Origin: Chrysomallon squamiferum
Lineage: Eukaryota; Mollusca; Gastropoda; Neomphalida; Peltospiridae
DNA length: 64,000 nucleotides
Direction: 5' to 3'
NCBI GenBank assembly: GCA_012295275.1
Contig: CM022667.1
Coordinates: 18,755,245-18,819,244, forward strand
Positions within the stretch are counted from its first letter, which is position 1. Each line of letters opens with the position of its first letter. Under the pieces are notes generated by a model. That model had not been told where the DNA came from and did not search any database. It saw only the letters and a list, made by a program, of their open reading frames with translations. This document shows, one piece after another, positions 1 through 11,534 of this stretch. A program made the translations under genes and the position numbers.

Positions 1-1063
1 ATGCAGTTTTGTTTTCAAGCATTAAACATTAACTCTATTTATGTAACAGTAGTGATTCGATACTTCAAACGGTTCATCTTGATTGTCGCCAGCGGCGAAC
101 TTAGGCTGTCCTAGGCACGCGAGGAGTAATTGCGGGCATGCTTTGCTCGGATTTACAATTTGTGGGCTATTAATATTCGATTCGTTGTGTCTACCTTGTG
201 TTTGAGTACTTGGGTACCATCGACTTCCTTCAGTAAAAAGTTTGTCGATTACTAATGTCGCACGGCGTACATGTTTTCAATAAACTTTGACCATAAACCT
301 TTTCTGCGTTCCACAATCTCGCGCGGAAACTGTTCACCGATACCAAACTGAGTTCCTTTCAAAACTTTAGAATTTCTTCAAACAGTTTCTTTGTCTTTTA
401 ATCTTTCAACAGGTCGTGGCCTAGTTGAGTTTGGTACATTCCGTCCGAGAAGGTGCACACGATCAAATGCAAAAATATTTTTGTGTTAGATTTGTTCTTT
501 AAGAAACTGATTTTCTACTTGCTTTGTATCCTCATCGTCTTTTTCTACAATCCCGTTGAAAATCAGGTTGTTTCTCATTGATCGTGTCTGAATAACTAGC
601 ACATTTGCATACGGATCATCATAATCATGCCGGAACTGTTAATTTCATTATAATATTTCTTAACTTGTTTACCTCTTCCTTCATAGCTGCAACCACATCC
701 GCCACTTTCTTTCTTTCCGTATGGGCTTCTTCAAAGCTAGCGTTTACAAAATATATAGATTCTTCTAACTTAGGGATTTTTATGCAATTGAATTTTAAAA
801 TCAGTGACAATGGTTACAATAATATTTAATCGTTTCGCAATACCTTCTATTTTTATCTGTTTTCTCCGAAATGAGAAGAAGTGTATGTGAGATTGCATTT
901 ATTTTCTGAAATATCTGGTTGGTATCCATGATGGTATTTGCAGTTGTAACACAGGCTGAACTTGGTAAGCTGGATTTCCGTATGCAGGCGAGCGAGTTAA
1001 TGCACTGCTAAATAAAACTTGTGGTTGTGTGGCGGACGCACTAGTCGGAGAATCTGACGCCAT
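1..1063 (-). pseudogene. Degenerate LINE ORF1 (nucleic-acid-binding ORF1p-like) fragment
   Basis: Read on the minus strand from an ATG at 1063, the sequence begins MASDSPTSASATQPQ and soon hits a stop. A coiled-coil stretch follows at about 810-625 (FEEAHTERKKVADVVAAMKE). Next, at about 570-490, comes a block reading NLIFNGIVEKDDEDTK, and near 350-300 a block reading GEQFPREIVERRKGLW. The order coiled coil, then 'R-N-L-I-F-N-G-I', then 'EQFPREI-ERR' is typical of LINE ORF1 proteins of the transposase-22/L1-ORF1 type. The frame is broken by several stops and shifts, so the copy is dead. It lies on the same strand as the neighbouring hydroxylase gene, 0.2 kb beyond its last exon. The element runs off the left edge, so no reverse transcriptase is visible. 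Family type is inferred from motif memory, without a database search. Confidence 0.7.
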
Positions 1064-1119
1064 CTTTTCTTTCGCTTCTATCCGTTTATGATTGTTTTCT
1101 TTCTTCTTGTGTCCCTTCT

Positions 1120-1125
1120 TTTATT
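1120..1125 (-). terminator. Candidate poly(A) signal of the P4HA-like gene
   Basis: A minus-strand AATAAA hexamer sits about 140 bases beyond the proposed stop codon at 1262-1264. It lies just before the start of the LINE fragment. It supports transcript ending here, but such hexamers are common by chance in DNA this AT-rich. Confidence 0.35.
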
Positions 1126-1261
1126 TGCTGGTTATTTTGTCATATAATATGTTATATACTAATAATAATTTGTTTCCATCATATTTATGTTAAAATATTT
1201 AAAAACAAGATATATAATACCGCAGCTAATTTTCTTCAAGCGTCCACCCTCTTGTCATGCG

Positions 1262-3195
1262 CTACAGGCTGAACTGTTCTCCGCCAGAGGATACTCGGGC
1301 TAGTTGGTGCCCTGCATTGGGATTAATGTTTTTAAGTGGAATTAATGTTACAAAGTTAAATATACATACCCCACTTTTGTCCGTACAAAACAGGACAACC
1401 GCCATGCATAGTTCTTTGATCACGTTGCCCATCTGGAGTATAGTTATACCAAAACACAGCAGAATACTGAGAAAAAAGTTTTTAAATCAAACTAGCTGAA
1501 GTAATTTTTTTAATATAAAGGAATTTTTTTTTTTTTTTTTCATTTTATTTTATTTTTTTTTATTTGTTTTTCATTCATTTATTGTTTATTTGTTTTGTTA
1601 ACACTTGTGCGAGTTTTTGTATAGACCCTCTAACGTATTTACGCTATCATTGAAACATTCTACTATTTTTAACTGCAACTGCACTTCTATATTTATTGTT
1701 GATTTATTGGTAAAATAAGAAAAATACTGTTAGATTGGAATAAGTGGTTGGAATGATCTGTTTCTTTTTATACTCTACCTTAATTGGCTGAGCACCGATA
1801 CCTAAAAGTGGAAACACCGTAGCTCCACCAGCTTCAACATCACCTAACTGAAATGAAACAAACTTTAATAACTTAATAATCCTGTTTTAAATTCATTATC
1901 CAGTTATCAAAGCTATATGGCTTTACTGATTACACGGAGATATCATTTCACATGCAAACACATGAGTGTTTTTTATGCATACATACATACATACACATAT
2001 AGATACATAGATATTTACATATATACATACTTACACACATAATACATACATACATATATATTTACACACACACAATAATAATAATAATAATTATTATTAG
2101 TAGTAGTAGTAGTAGTAATAGTAGTAGGAGCAGCAGTAGCAAAGAACATCACTTACATAAAACATGAATGTCGCTAATCTGTCGCCGCTGTCTTTGGTAA
2201 AACCACTTAAACTTTTCAGAGTGTCTGGATCCTGGTGAAACAAACAAACAGAACAACAATAAATATACAGAGAGTCAGATAGAAAGATGATAAATATTAC
2301 TGTTAGAAATAGTCAACAAAACAAAACTTACGACATAATAATCATAATGAGGGATATACTGTCCACCTAAGCCATAATTCAGAACCTGAAATGTGAAAAT
2401 AAACATTTTAATAACAAAATAAAATAGAATATACTGATAACATAATTTACATGTATTCCCTTATGGCAAGTTAGCTTACATTTAGCATTGTTCAAAACTA
2501 TTGCCTGTAAGTTTTAGCAACTGTTGATAAAAATAACATATGACCAAAAAAACCACGAAAGTCTGCAAAACAATCAAACAACAAAACAAAACAAAACGAA
2601 ATAACAAACGAATAAACAACCAAATAAATAAATAAAACCCGATAATAGCTCCAAGTAGGTTCAGGATTCCACACTCTCAAAACTTTTAATTGTTAACGGA
2701 GATAGTACAGAGTTCAGATAAATGCTATACATTGTTAGTAATAACCTAATCACAGATGTTATAACTGCAGCAGAAAAGTACTCAAATCAATGACCTTTTT
2801 TCTTCTATGAAAAAAACAATTACCATTCCAGTCCTGGAATAAATCTAAATTTACAAATGATGTTATTTTAATAGTTTACTGTGTATATGTTGTTTTCATA
2901 AAATAAAAATGTGATCACATGTTTCTGTTCTGACATACCTGAAATGGTTCTGCAAGCGTTCTCTCCTCTCTGTAATCCGTGAGTAATCCTGTTATCTCTG
3001 AAACCCTTCGACTTAAGCGATGTATAATAGATGTATGATTGTCCCACATCCATGCCCTATTTTGAAACCAAATTGATTTTTTTTTTTTTTTTCGGAAATT
3101 ATATGAAAACGAAACGGGGTTCAGTTTTTAAAATAATTTAATATGCATTAAAACACAGAAAATATTCCTTAGGCATTACAAGAAATTTCTTTTTA

Positions 3196-3250
<55 letters not shown>

Positions 3251-3731
3251 TTTCATATTGCTTCATTTTCTCAAAATTCACTTCCATATGATGTATATGT
3301 TTTTTTCCCCATATATAAGAATAAGCTTAATTATTAAGATTCGAAATGTCACAGACACTATTCAGTCATTTTAAGACAGTTATGAGTATTTCATTAAATT
3401 AGGACCGTATATTTTTATTATTTATCTTTGTTTATATTCAAAGCTGTCATTAATTTGTATGCTGAAATATGAGACAATTACTCTGCACGCCTTTATAATC
3501 AGATCTACAACAGTTGTCTTTAGTAGAAGTGATATATAATATTTTGTATTTATTTTATTTTATTTTGCATGATATTTTCAATGATACATTTTAAATCAAT
3601 AATATAAACTATTCGTGCTGCTTTTTTCATAAAAAAGTAATTATTACCAGGAATCGCAAACATTAATCAACAGTATAAAAATTGTATTAAAAAAATCTAA
3701 ATTTTTAATCAAGATATGGCTTTCGTTACAT

Positions 3732-3778
<47 letters not shown>

Positions 3779-3922
3779 TTTGTGTGTGTGTCTGTGTGTT
3801 TCCTATTAAAAGGAATGATGGAATCTGACTGCATCTTGTGTCAATGTTAATAGCAAATTTTTAAATGAAAAAAGTTGGAAACAAAAATAAAAACAACAAA
3901 ATCATACACACAAGCATTGCAT

Positions 3923-3968
<46 letters not shown>

Positions 3969-4316
3969 TAACATAGAGAAACACACACTCACAAATGTAG
4001 AAACATACATACACAACAGCATACAGAACCATAGAGATGCACAATATCTATGATAAGGCTGAAATATGATAATTACTATACATTTTAAGCACCCCGCACC
4101 CATGCACACACATACACACACGAGAGAAAAACACCTGCATTCATTACTATACTGATAGACGAATACTATCGTACCTTGGTACAATTTAAACAGTGCTTTG
4201 TTACAAACAAAATGTATTCATAAACTCACACTTTACTTGTTCTTGCTTCATGCAGTTTAGGAGCATTTGGAGAATTACCAATCGCAGATCTTTCCAACTA
4301 AATTAATAATAATAAC

Positions 4317-4356
<40 letters not shown>

Positions 4357-4399
4357 GTAGTAGTAGTAGTAGCAGTAGTAGTAGTAGTAGTAGTAGTAA

Positions 4400-4433
<34 letters not shown>

Positions 4434-4959
4434 TTAGCACTGAAAATTTATCTGCATTATATTTATTAGTCGAACAGAAATAAAGAACAGTATGAAGTTT
4501 AAAAAACTAAAACCGGAATAACTTATATATTAATTTAGTGACTATTATGGGTGGTTAATCCGAGACGCTGTCGCCTAGAAGCTGCGGTGTGCTTTAGTTA
4601 CGTTGCAAAGTGCACTCGTTTAATATTATTATTGTTGTTGTTGTTGTAGTTAAATACTGAACAGTAGAAACTGGGGCTCTAATATATTAATAACGCTTGA
4701 AAATATACCTCTGTTATTATGATATTAATGCTCCATATGATATTTCAACATTATAATCATCTTCATTATCGTTATTATTAAGATTATTATCATTATTATT
4801 AGTAGTAGTAGTAGTAGTAAGGTTGTCAGATCAAGCGGACTGACGGAAACGAACTAAATCTATTAGATGAACATTTTGAACAGCTATGCAGAAAATATCA
4901 AAATACTAAACAAATGATACAGGTGCCCTAATTAATTAATTAAATTTATTTTTATTTTA

Positions 4960-5005
<46 letters not shown>

Positions 5006-7010
5006 CGTCACACGCTAAAGCTAATATTCTGTTAATGCGGACTGTGCTATGCGTTAAAATAGTTCGAAAGATTTCACATAAGCATTTCCCTAAATGTTTT
5101 CAGTCATTTTCTTTTCTTTTTCTTTATTATTTTTAAAGGGTTTTCTTCTGAAGAACGTGGCTAATCAAACTTTAGTTCAACAAAATGTAATATTATCTGA
5201 GGGAAATGAACAATATGTGTGCATGTACTTGATTTCCTCATCCGATTTTATACTCAGCTGCCTCATGAACTACTGACATTCTTGAAAGAATAATTCCTTT
5301 TAAACTTTTAAAAAGTTTAATCCTAACGGATCATAGTTGTATTTGCTTTATTAACAAAATTAATATAACAAAGTTATTGAAAAAGTTAAATTTTTCATTC
5401 TTACAAAGCTCATAAATACTTTCGTTACAAGACAGTTTAGGAAGAAGAAAAAAATCATTACTACCCATTTGGTATATATATATATATATTAATTACAGAA
5501 TGTAAACCTTCATTGAATAACATAATGTTATTATTAATATTCATTTAATTAAACTGTAACGAGCACGTACCATCGTTGTTGAAAGCTGTTTAATATGGTC
5601 CGTTTCGGTTTCGGAAATGACATCATAAAAAATGGCTACCGTTGGAGATTTACTCAATATTTCAGTTTTCCAGCGACGGTATGGAACGTTTCCGGTTGAA
5701 TAAAGGCAAACAGTTTTCCATGAGGTCTACAAATAAATTGCAAAAGGTCAGCAAAAAAAAAAAAAAAAAAAAAGACTGAAAATAAGCTAATATTTTTAGA
5801 AACCAGGTTCTGTTAATGCGGACTGTCTTATGCGTTAAATATTTTGAAAGATTTCATATAAGCGTTTCCCTATAATGTTTTCAGTCATTTTCTTTTCTTT
5901 TTCTTTATTATTTCTGAAGGGTTTTCTTCTGAAGAACGTGGCTAGGAATATGAAATTTCTGTAATTTTCATTTGACTTCAAAATATATTCTGTACAAATT
6001 GAAAATAAAGTAATAATATTGCTGAATAATATAATTGTGAAGGCTCGATATAATATAAAAACAACAATAATAATAATAATATATAAAACAAAAATAAATA
6101 ACATAAATTAATTAGGGCACCTGTATCACTTGGTTAGTATTTTGATATTTTCTGCATAGCTGTTCAAAACGTTCACCTCGCAGATTTAGTTCGTTCCCGT
6201 CAGTCCGCTTGATCTGACAACCTAATAATAATAATGATAATGAAGATGATAATAATGTTGAAATATTATATGGAGCAATAATATTATAATAACAGAGGTA
6301 TATTTTTTCACGCGTTATTAACATCTTAGTGCCCAAGTTTCTACTGTTCAGTATTTAACGACAACAACAACAACAATAATATTAATCGCGAGCACACAGC
6401 AACGTAACTAAAGCACACCCCATAACAGTCACTAAATTTTCCAAAATGTTCCGATCCGCCCTAGGTGTCTCCCTGTGTGCTCTGCAAAACCCGTCATACG
6501 GTACAGATACATTCATGTATGTTTAGTCCGTAACAATTAAAAAAAAAAAAAAAAAAAAAAAAAAGAATTAAGGAGATTTACCTCACAGATACAGATGCAA
6601 ATATTTATTTTGTGAATTAGTATTGTATTTGATATTAAATTTATTTCACCTGTGTCGTAAGAACATTTTGCTCCGCCTTCCGTTACATGTTTCGTATCTA
6701 ACTGAAATGGAATTAAAGAGATATATTTTGTTTCTATTCAGGACTTTTATCCAGAGATTGAAGGAGAGGTTACAAAAAATGTTAGAAGTGATTCCTGAAA
6801 GAATCGCTAAAAACAAATGAGTGCATTGAAAAACGAACAGGTCAAATATATATTTTATATATAATATATAATATAATTAACTTCTGTCGTTTAATGAGTA
6901 TCTTAAAGTTACAGGAGTAAAATGTATCCAACAAAGTTTATTTATTTATCAGCCTGGAAAATGAATGTGCATACAAATTATATTAAATTTAACTTGAAAG
7001 TGAAGATAAC

Positions 7011-7078
<68 letters not shown>

Positions 7079-7289
7079 TGGAACACGGAGAAGTGATATT
7101 AAGAAAATTTAATATAAATGTTCCCAATATTCCGTAGAATCTATTAAAAGAGTGAGTAAAAAAAAAACCCAAAGAAAACAAGAAATAAATTATTACTATG
7201 TAAATAACGAATAGAAAAGTGAATAAAAAAAGAAGAGAAGAAGACGAAATGAAATATTAAAATAATAATAATAATAATTATTATTATTA

Positions 7290-7323
<34 letters not shown>

Positions 7324-8323
7324 AACATTATCTCACCAAATTGACTGGTTTAAAATTATTTATTATCTGGCCTAGTTTTAGCCAATCGTCATTGAGCTTT
7401 CGGAGACCTTGGGAAGATGACAAATCAGCAAAATCTATGCAATCTTCCGTGGTGATATTACCCCTGGCTGATGACGTCAAACTAGACACAGAAATGTCGT
7501 AAATCATCTGAAGTCTAATAATAGCTGCACGTGCATGTTTTACTGTCTGTAAATCCGGAAAAGCAACTCCAAATTTGGCTACGGAAGCGGTTACTGAAAT
7601 AAAATTGAATAAGAAAAACGTAGAAATAGATTTTGGCATAAATAACAAAATCATAGTAATCCTCTGGTTCAAATGGTTACTTACAAATTAAAAATACTTT
7701 CTAAATACTAAAATAAAGATTTCGTTTCTATATGATTTTTATATGAATTTTTCTTCTTCTTCTTCTTCTTCTTCTTATTATTATTATTAGTAGTAGTAGT
7801 AGTAGTAGTAGTAGTAAATGAGTTTTAAACTGTGTTTAATAATGAAAACTGATTTGGTGTCTCCTTGATTTGAGCATACGAAAACATAAATTCACCAAAA
7901 TCATGACTGTACATTTAATAAATAAATATTTTAAAATATTTTAAACATATTTTATGTCATATATTAAAATATTAACTTACTACTTTGTAATAAGTTTGGT
8001 TCCACTTCTCTAAGATATTTTATTACATGTTGATTAAAACGACGAATTCCAATGTAGGCATCCAGCGGATGATTCACGGATATTCTAGTCGGCAGCGTCG
8101 ATAGTTCTCGTGAAACTTCGAGTGCAAGTCTAAAATACACAGACGTTTGATAAATGAATATTTTAAACATATGTATTTCTGAAAGTATTCTATGATTTTT
8201 GTTCCACTTCAACATCATCAACAACAAAAACAAAATTATAATTATATATATATATATATAATTTATTTAAAAAATAAATTATCTTAATATCTATTATTAT
8301 ATGGGATATTATGATATGCTTTA

Positions 8324-8363
<40 letters not shown>

Positions 8364-10467
8364 TCAATTATTGTTAATATGTCCCAAATGACATAGAAAC
8401 TTGAATGTGTAATTCCTCGACGATACTTAGTCTATGTTTTACATTGATATTCATAATACCAATGAATTATTGCCTTGCTGATGATTCTTCAGATTAGTAA
8501 ATTACTGAGTGAATCATCTCGACAAAGACGTATGGGGCTGTTCGATTAAAGAGGATGATCATTATCAAACCAAGATTCATATTGCTTTACTCAAAGTTTC
8601 GCCAGTGACTGCCAGAATGTGACAGGGAAGTCGCCCTCCTTGCCTATCTGGACCGGACGTCCATTAAAACTGCATCGTCCGTATTTTTGTTAAGTGTAAC
8701 TTCTGGGAAATATAGTCTGCGTATTTGGAGTAATTGTAAAAATAATGTTTGTCTGAATGTCCAAGTCAGAACTAAATAAAGAGTGAAACCTTCTAATTAC
8801 TTGGTGTGTGTGTATCTCGTAATTTAATAAACATTTCTTCTTCTTTTTCATATATCTTTTTCTTTCTTTCTTTTTTACTTATTTATTTATTTTAACATCC
8901 TTTATGAACTGACAACAGACTACAGCATTTCTTTCTTCTTAAAATTGTTTTATTACAATAATTTTAATACAATATTAGTTTATTATGACTAAGTTCTGCA
9001 TGAAATTTGACGTGATTATCAAATGACCAGTTTCGAAGTTCCACCGTGATGATTCACGATACAAATGGCTGACATCTCGCGACACTGTGTCAGTTCTACT
9101 ACCTTTTAATGTACTGACGGGATTCATCTCTCGACATTTATTACCTAACACGACACATGTGATACAAGCAAATGTTTCAAAATGAAAGTACATTTGTCAT
9201 TTTGGTAACATCATCAATCAAACTGTGAGACTTGAAACCTGGATTATTATTATGTAAAAACAACTGACTTTAAAAGTTTTTCGCCATCAGTAAAGCATAT
9301 AAGATTTGCTGAGTGTAGAATAGTGATCCGTAATTGTTAAAATCATTATTTCTTTATAAAGCAGTAAACATCTTTGTCTTAAACTTCAACTACAACAAAT
9401 TACCGTAATTAATTGAAATACCATTAATCTGTTCCAGCCCTCCAAAAGCACACCATTTATTTATTTATTTATTTATTTATTTTGTAACGTGTTTTTAATT
9501 AAGAAAAATGTATTTATAAATGATAAATATTGTAAAAACAAATAAAAGAGAATGTAAAGAAATCATCCGCTTCTTCTTCTCAGCACTGTCCTTTGTACTC
9601 ACTTTCTTACGATCCAGGATCAGAAATACGAAATTTGGCAAAATACTGCACAAAACGCTAACACAAAACAACAGAGATGCTTTCGCGGCGAGGTAACCAT
9701 GTGAAGTGAACGACTGAGATGCGGGATGCTGGCCGGATGTTGTGTTGTTTGTTGCGCCAACTAGCGGCAGCGTATCTGAAACTCGCTCGTAGCTCGGAAT
9801 TTGGCTCGCAACTCAAAGCTAATAATCGACCAAGCGACTGCTTGTAACTCGGAAAACTCGTAAGATGGGGCACTCGCAAATCAAGGTACCACTGTAAAAA
9901 TAATAATAATAATGTAGTTTTTTTTAAACCAATAACTGATAGAAGAATGTCCTTTTTCTAAATTTTAATATTTTTTAAACTCATATCAACCAACAATGAA
10001 TAGTTTTTTCTTTCTTTCTTTCTTTCTTTGTTGTTTTTCTTCCTTTTATAGCTATTAATTATTTAATTTATTTGTTTATAATGTTTAATTTTTGCTTGTT
10101 TCTTTTTCATTTCTCTAAGGAATGTGACTGTATTATAAAAATAGACTTTAAAAAGCAAATAAATAAAATCAGTAATTTAATTTTTTTTTTTAATCTATTT
10201 TGATTTTGTTCATATCCTTAGGGTTAGCAGATATTTTTGTTATTTGTATATGTATGTTGCATGTAGGAGTGTGTATGCATATGTCTGTGTGTTTACTTTT
10301 TCTGTAATGTTTTGTTTATCACCGCTTACAATTATTATGATTCTCTAAAAATTACTTTATTAACACTCATTATAATTTGTTATGTATTAATTTCCTTGTT
10401 ACATAAGAAGCAGGCCGGTGTCTGAATCAGATTACTCAGTTGACATAACGGAGGAAAAGTAATATAC

Positions 10468-10502
<35 letters not shown>

Positions 10503-11025
10503 CTCACTTACAAACACTTCACTTTACATTGCGTAAGTGTAGTCCCATGACGGCAAAGGTAATAATAATAAACTGAGTTAAGGGACTATGGAAGCAAAAA
10601 TAGAAAGTGTTTTAATTACACTGATTATTTTTCAATTTGAGATTTTCTTTATTTTATTTTTTTATCGGTTATAACTGCTGAAGTCTCGAATGTATTCATT
10701 TATAATCATAAAAAGGTCTAAAATGTTTCGCAATTAGATTTGGCTTTATTGCGATGGCTTCATCAAATTTTAGATTATTGTTTCGTTCAACGAAACCAAT
10801 AATATAAGTGATGGTAAAAATAAACAATATATTTTACCTTTGATACCTGTAACTTTCGTCACTTTTGTTATCGAAATTTGTTTTCAGAAATGTAAGTAAA
10901 TCTCTCTCGCTGTTGATAAGAAGCTGTAACTGGGCGGACGAAGTGTAGACGTCTGTACTCAAACACACATTACAGCTCATCAAAGTCACAAAACACGTCA
11001 ACAATGACATTGTACACGTATTCAT
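1262..11025 (-). CDS. P4HA-like: Prolyl 4-hydroxylase subunit alpha-like, 13 coding exons
   Basis: Fe(II)/2-oxoglutarate dioxygenase predicted to hydroxylate proline in collagen-like substrates in the ER. Exons (high to low): 11025-10838, 8129-7981, 7593-7337, 6701-6650, 6221-6121, 5726-5571, 4297-4230, 3056-2939, 2385-2332, 2231-2157, 1847-1779, 1466-1370, 1311-1262. They have GT/AG ends and total 1434 nt, 477 aa, one open frame. A hydrophobic N-terminus looks like a signal peptide. An N-terminal P4HA domain follows (residues about 25-200, [19 protein letters not shown]). The catalytic domain has iron ligands H376, D378 (PHYDYY) and H450, and 2-oxoglutarate-binding K460 (GQKW). Family members usually have about 520-540 aa; the TPR-like peptide-binding region is shortened here. 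The final exon ([16 protein letters not shown]) lacks the usual VSNKW tail, so the true 3' end may differ. An upstream non-coding exon is likely (acceptor near 11057). Confidence 0.87.
3196..4436. repeat. Cluster of long microsatellites in P4HA-like introns
   Basis: The cluster holds ATT repeats (about 3196-3248), TG repeats (3734-3799), CA repeats (3926-3965), and a compound AAT/AGT/ATT tract (4304-4436). Exon 7 of the P4HA-like gene (4230-4297) lies directly beside the last tract. Open frames of serial H/T or C/V residues here are translations of these repeats, not genes. Confidence 0.95.
4533..4960 (+). repeat. Inverted duplicate of P4HA-like exon 5 plus flanking intron
   Basis: This plus-strand segment is an inverted copy of the region around exon 5 (6110-6435, minus). 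The exon copy is 4822-4922, exactly 101 nt like the original, preceded by an AG acceptor and followed by the same GTGCCC donor. By my count 93 of 101 exon bases match. The frame is intact and reads [13 protein letters not shown] then FEQLCRKYQ, with five amino-acid changes (R to L, G to D, R to H, N to K, V to M). About 200 bases of intron on the acceptor side are also shared, including the ACTGAACAGTAGAAACT and TGTGCTTTAGTTACGTTG stretches. In the gene's orientation the copy is antisense, between exons 6 and 7, so it cannot be spliced into the sense transcript. An assembly error is possible. Confidence 0.88.
5029..5161. repeat. Direct intronic repeat, copy 1 (downstream of exon 6)
   Basis: It begins CTGTTAATGCGGACTGT, contains TTTTCAGTCATTTTC, and ends GAAGAACGTGGCTA. 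The same block recurs in the same orientation at 5809-5944 with a few differences. Exon 6 of the P4HA-like gene lies between the two copies. The copies are direct while the adjoining exon-5 blocks are inverted, so one simple inverted duplication does not explain the arrangement. Confidence 0.85.
5809..5944. repeat. Direct intronic repeat, copy 2 (between exons 5 and 6)
   Basis: This is the second copy of the block at 5029-5161, in the same orientation, differing by scattered substitutions and one- to two-base indels. It lies in the intron between exon 5 and exon 6. Confidence 0.85.
6110..6435 (-). repeat. Inverted-repeat partner containing the in-gene exon 5
   Basis: This is the sense-orientation partner of the plus-strand segment at 4533-4960. 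It holds exon 5 (6221-6121), whose phases (1 in, 0 out) fit its neighbours. The partner at 4533 has an extra stretch of roughly 40 bases near its outer end and a longer AGT/ATT microsatellite before the exon. The two arms are separated by about 1.15 kb that contains exon 6. Confidence 0.85.
6922..8362. repeat. Microsatellites around P4HA-like exons 2-4
   Basis: AAT repeats at 7013-7078 give an artificial poly-Asn frame on the plus strand. AAT/ATT lies at 7264-7321, directly next to the donor of exon 3. A compound TTC/TTA/AGT tract spans 7745-7815. AT tracts lie at 8242-8262 and 8326-8361. Exons 3 and 2 are the only coding sequence in this stretch. Confidence 0.95.
9400..9894 (-). mobile_element. 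Tigger/pogo-like non-autonomous DNA element, internally deleted
   Basis: Read on the minus strand, the element begins at 9894 with the terminal sequence CAGTGGTACCTTG, followed by TA outside. It shares GAGTTTTCCGAGTTACAAGC-type subterminal sequence with the element at 61262-61861. A remnant of a transposase start, [17 protein letters not shown], is visible around 9620-9560, with CTG in place of ATG. It is joined directly to the 3' part of the family, so most of the transposase is deleted. The far end is decayed; similarity fades near 9400. It lies in the first coding intron of the P4HA-like gene. Confidence 0.72.
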
Positions 11026-11210
11026 TACCAGACGTCAATTTGAAAATCACGAACCTGCAAAGAAAAACTGTGACTGAATTTTTATTAATCTATTATCGCA
11101 TGTGTTTGTGTGTGTGTGTGTGTGTGTGTTCTTGTGCGTAGGATATTTGCTTTTGTTTTTTATTCTTTCTTTTTTACAGCAAATTATTAAATTTATTAAA
11201 TAATAACAAT

Positions 11211-11268
<58 letters not shown>

Positions 11269-11496
11269 TAATAATGATTACTTGAAAAAAAAAAAAATTA
11301 AAACCTTTAAATCTTTATAATTTGCTATGGACTTACGTGTGTGTGTTTGTGTGAGTTTGGTGTGTCCGTGCATATATGCAATGTATACAAATACAACCTA
11401 CATCATATTGCTATATTGTGAGTATCATTATCAAAATATAACTATCTGTCATTTTATCTGTTTTTATTACTTTTAAAAAAATACTAGACGTACTTC

Positions 11497-11534
<38 letters not shown>

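Noticed and set aside
3861-4184. Minus-strand 107-aa Cys/Val-rich ORF
   Set aside because: Half of it is a CA/TG repeat, it overlaps no splice-consistent exon, and the opposite strand is equally open.
6623-6820. Plus-strand 65-aa ORF ending [14 protein letters not shown]
   Set aside because: It overlaps the minus-strand P4HA-like exon 4 and its flanks; an inverted gene piece was considered, but no partner exon was found.
6922-7137. Plus-strand ORF with a run of about 22 Asn residues
   Set aside because: It is a translation of an AAT microsatellite in a P4HA-like intron; the reverse strand gives poly-Leu.
9658-9879. Minus-strand [17 protein letters not shown] with a similar reading at 61.3 kb
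   Set aside because: The similarity comes from the shared non-coding 5' part of a Tigger-like element, not from a conserved protein.
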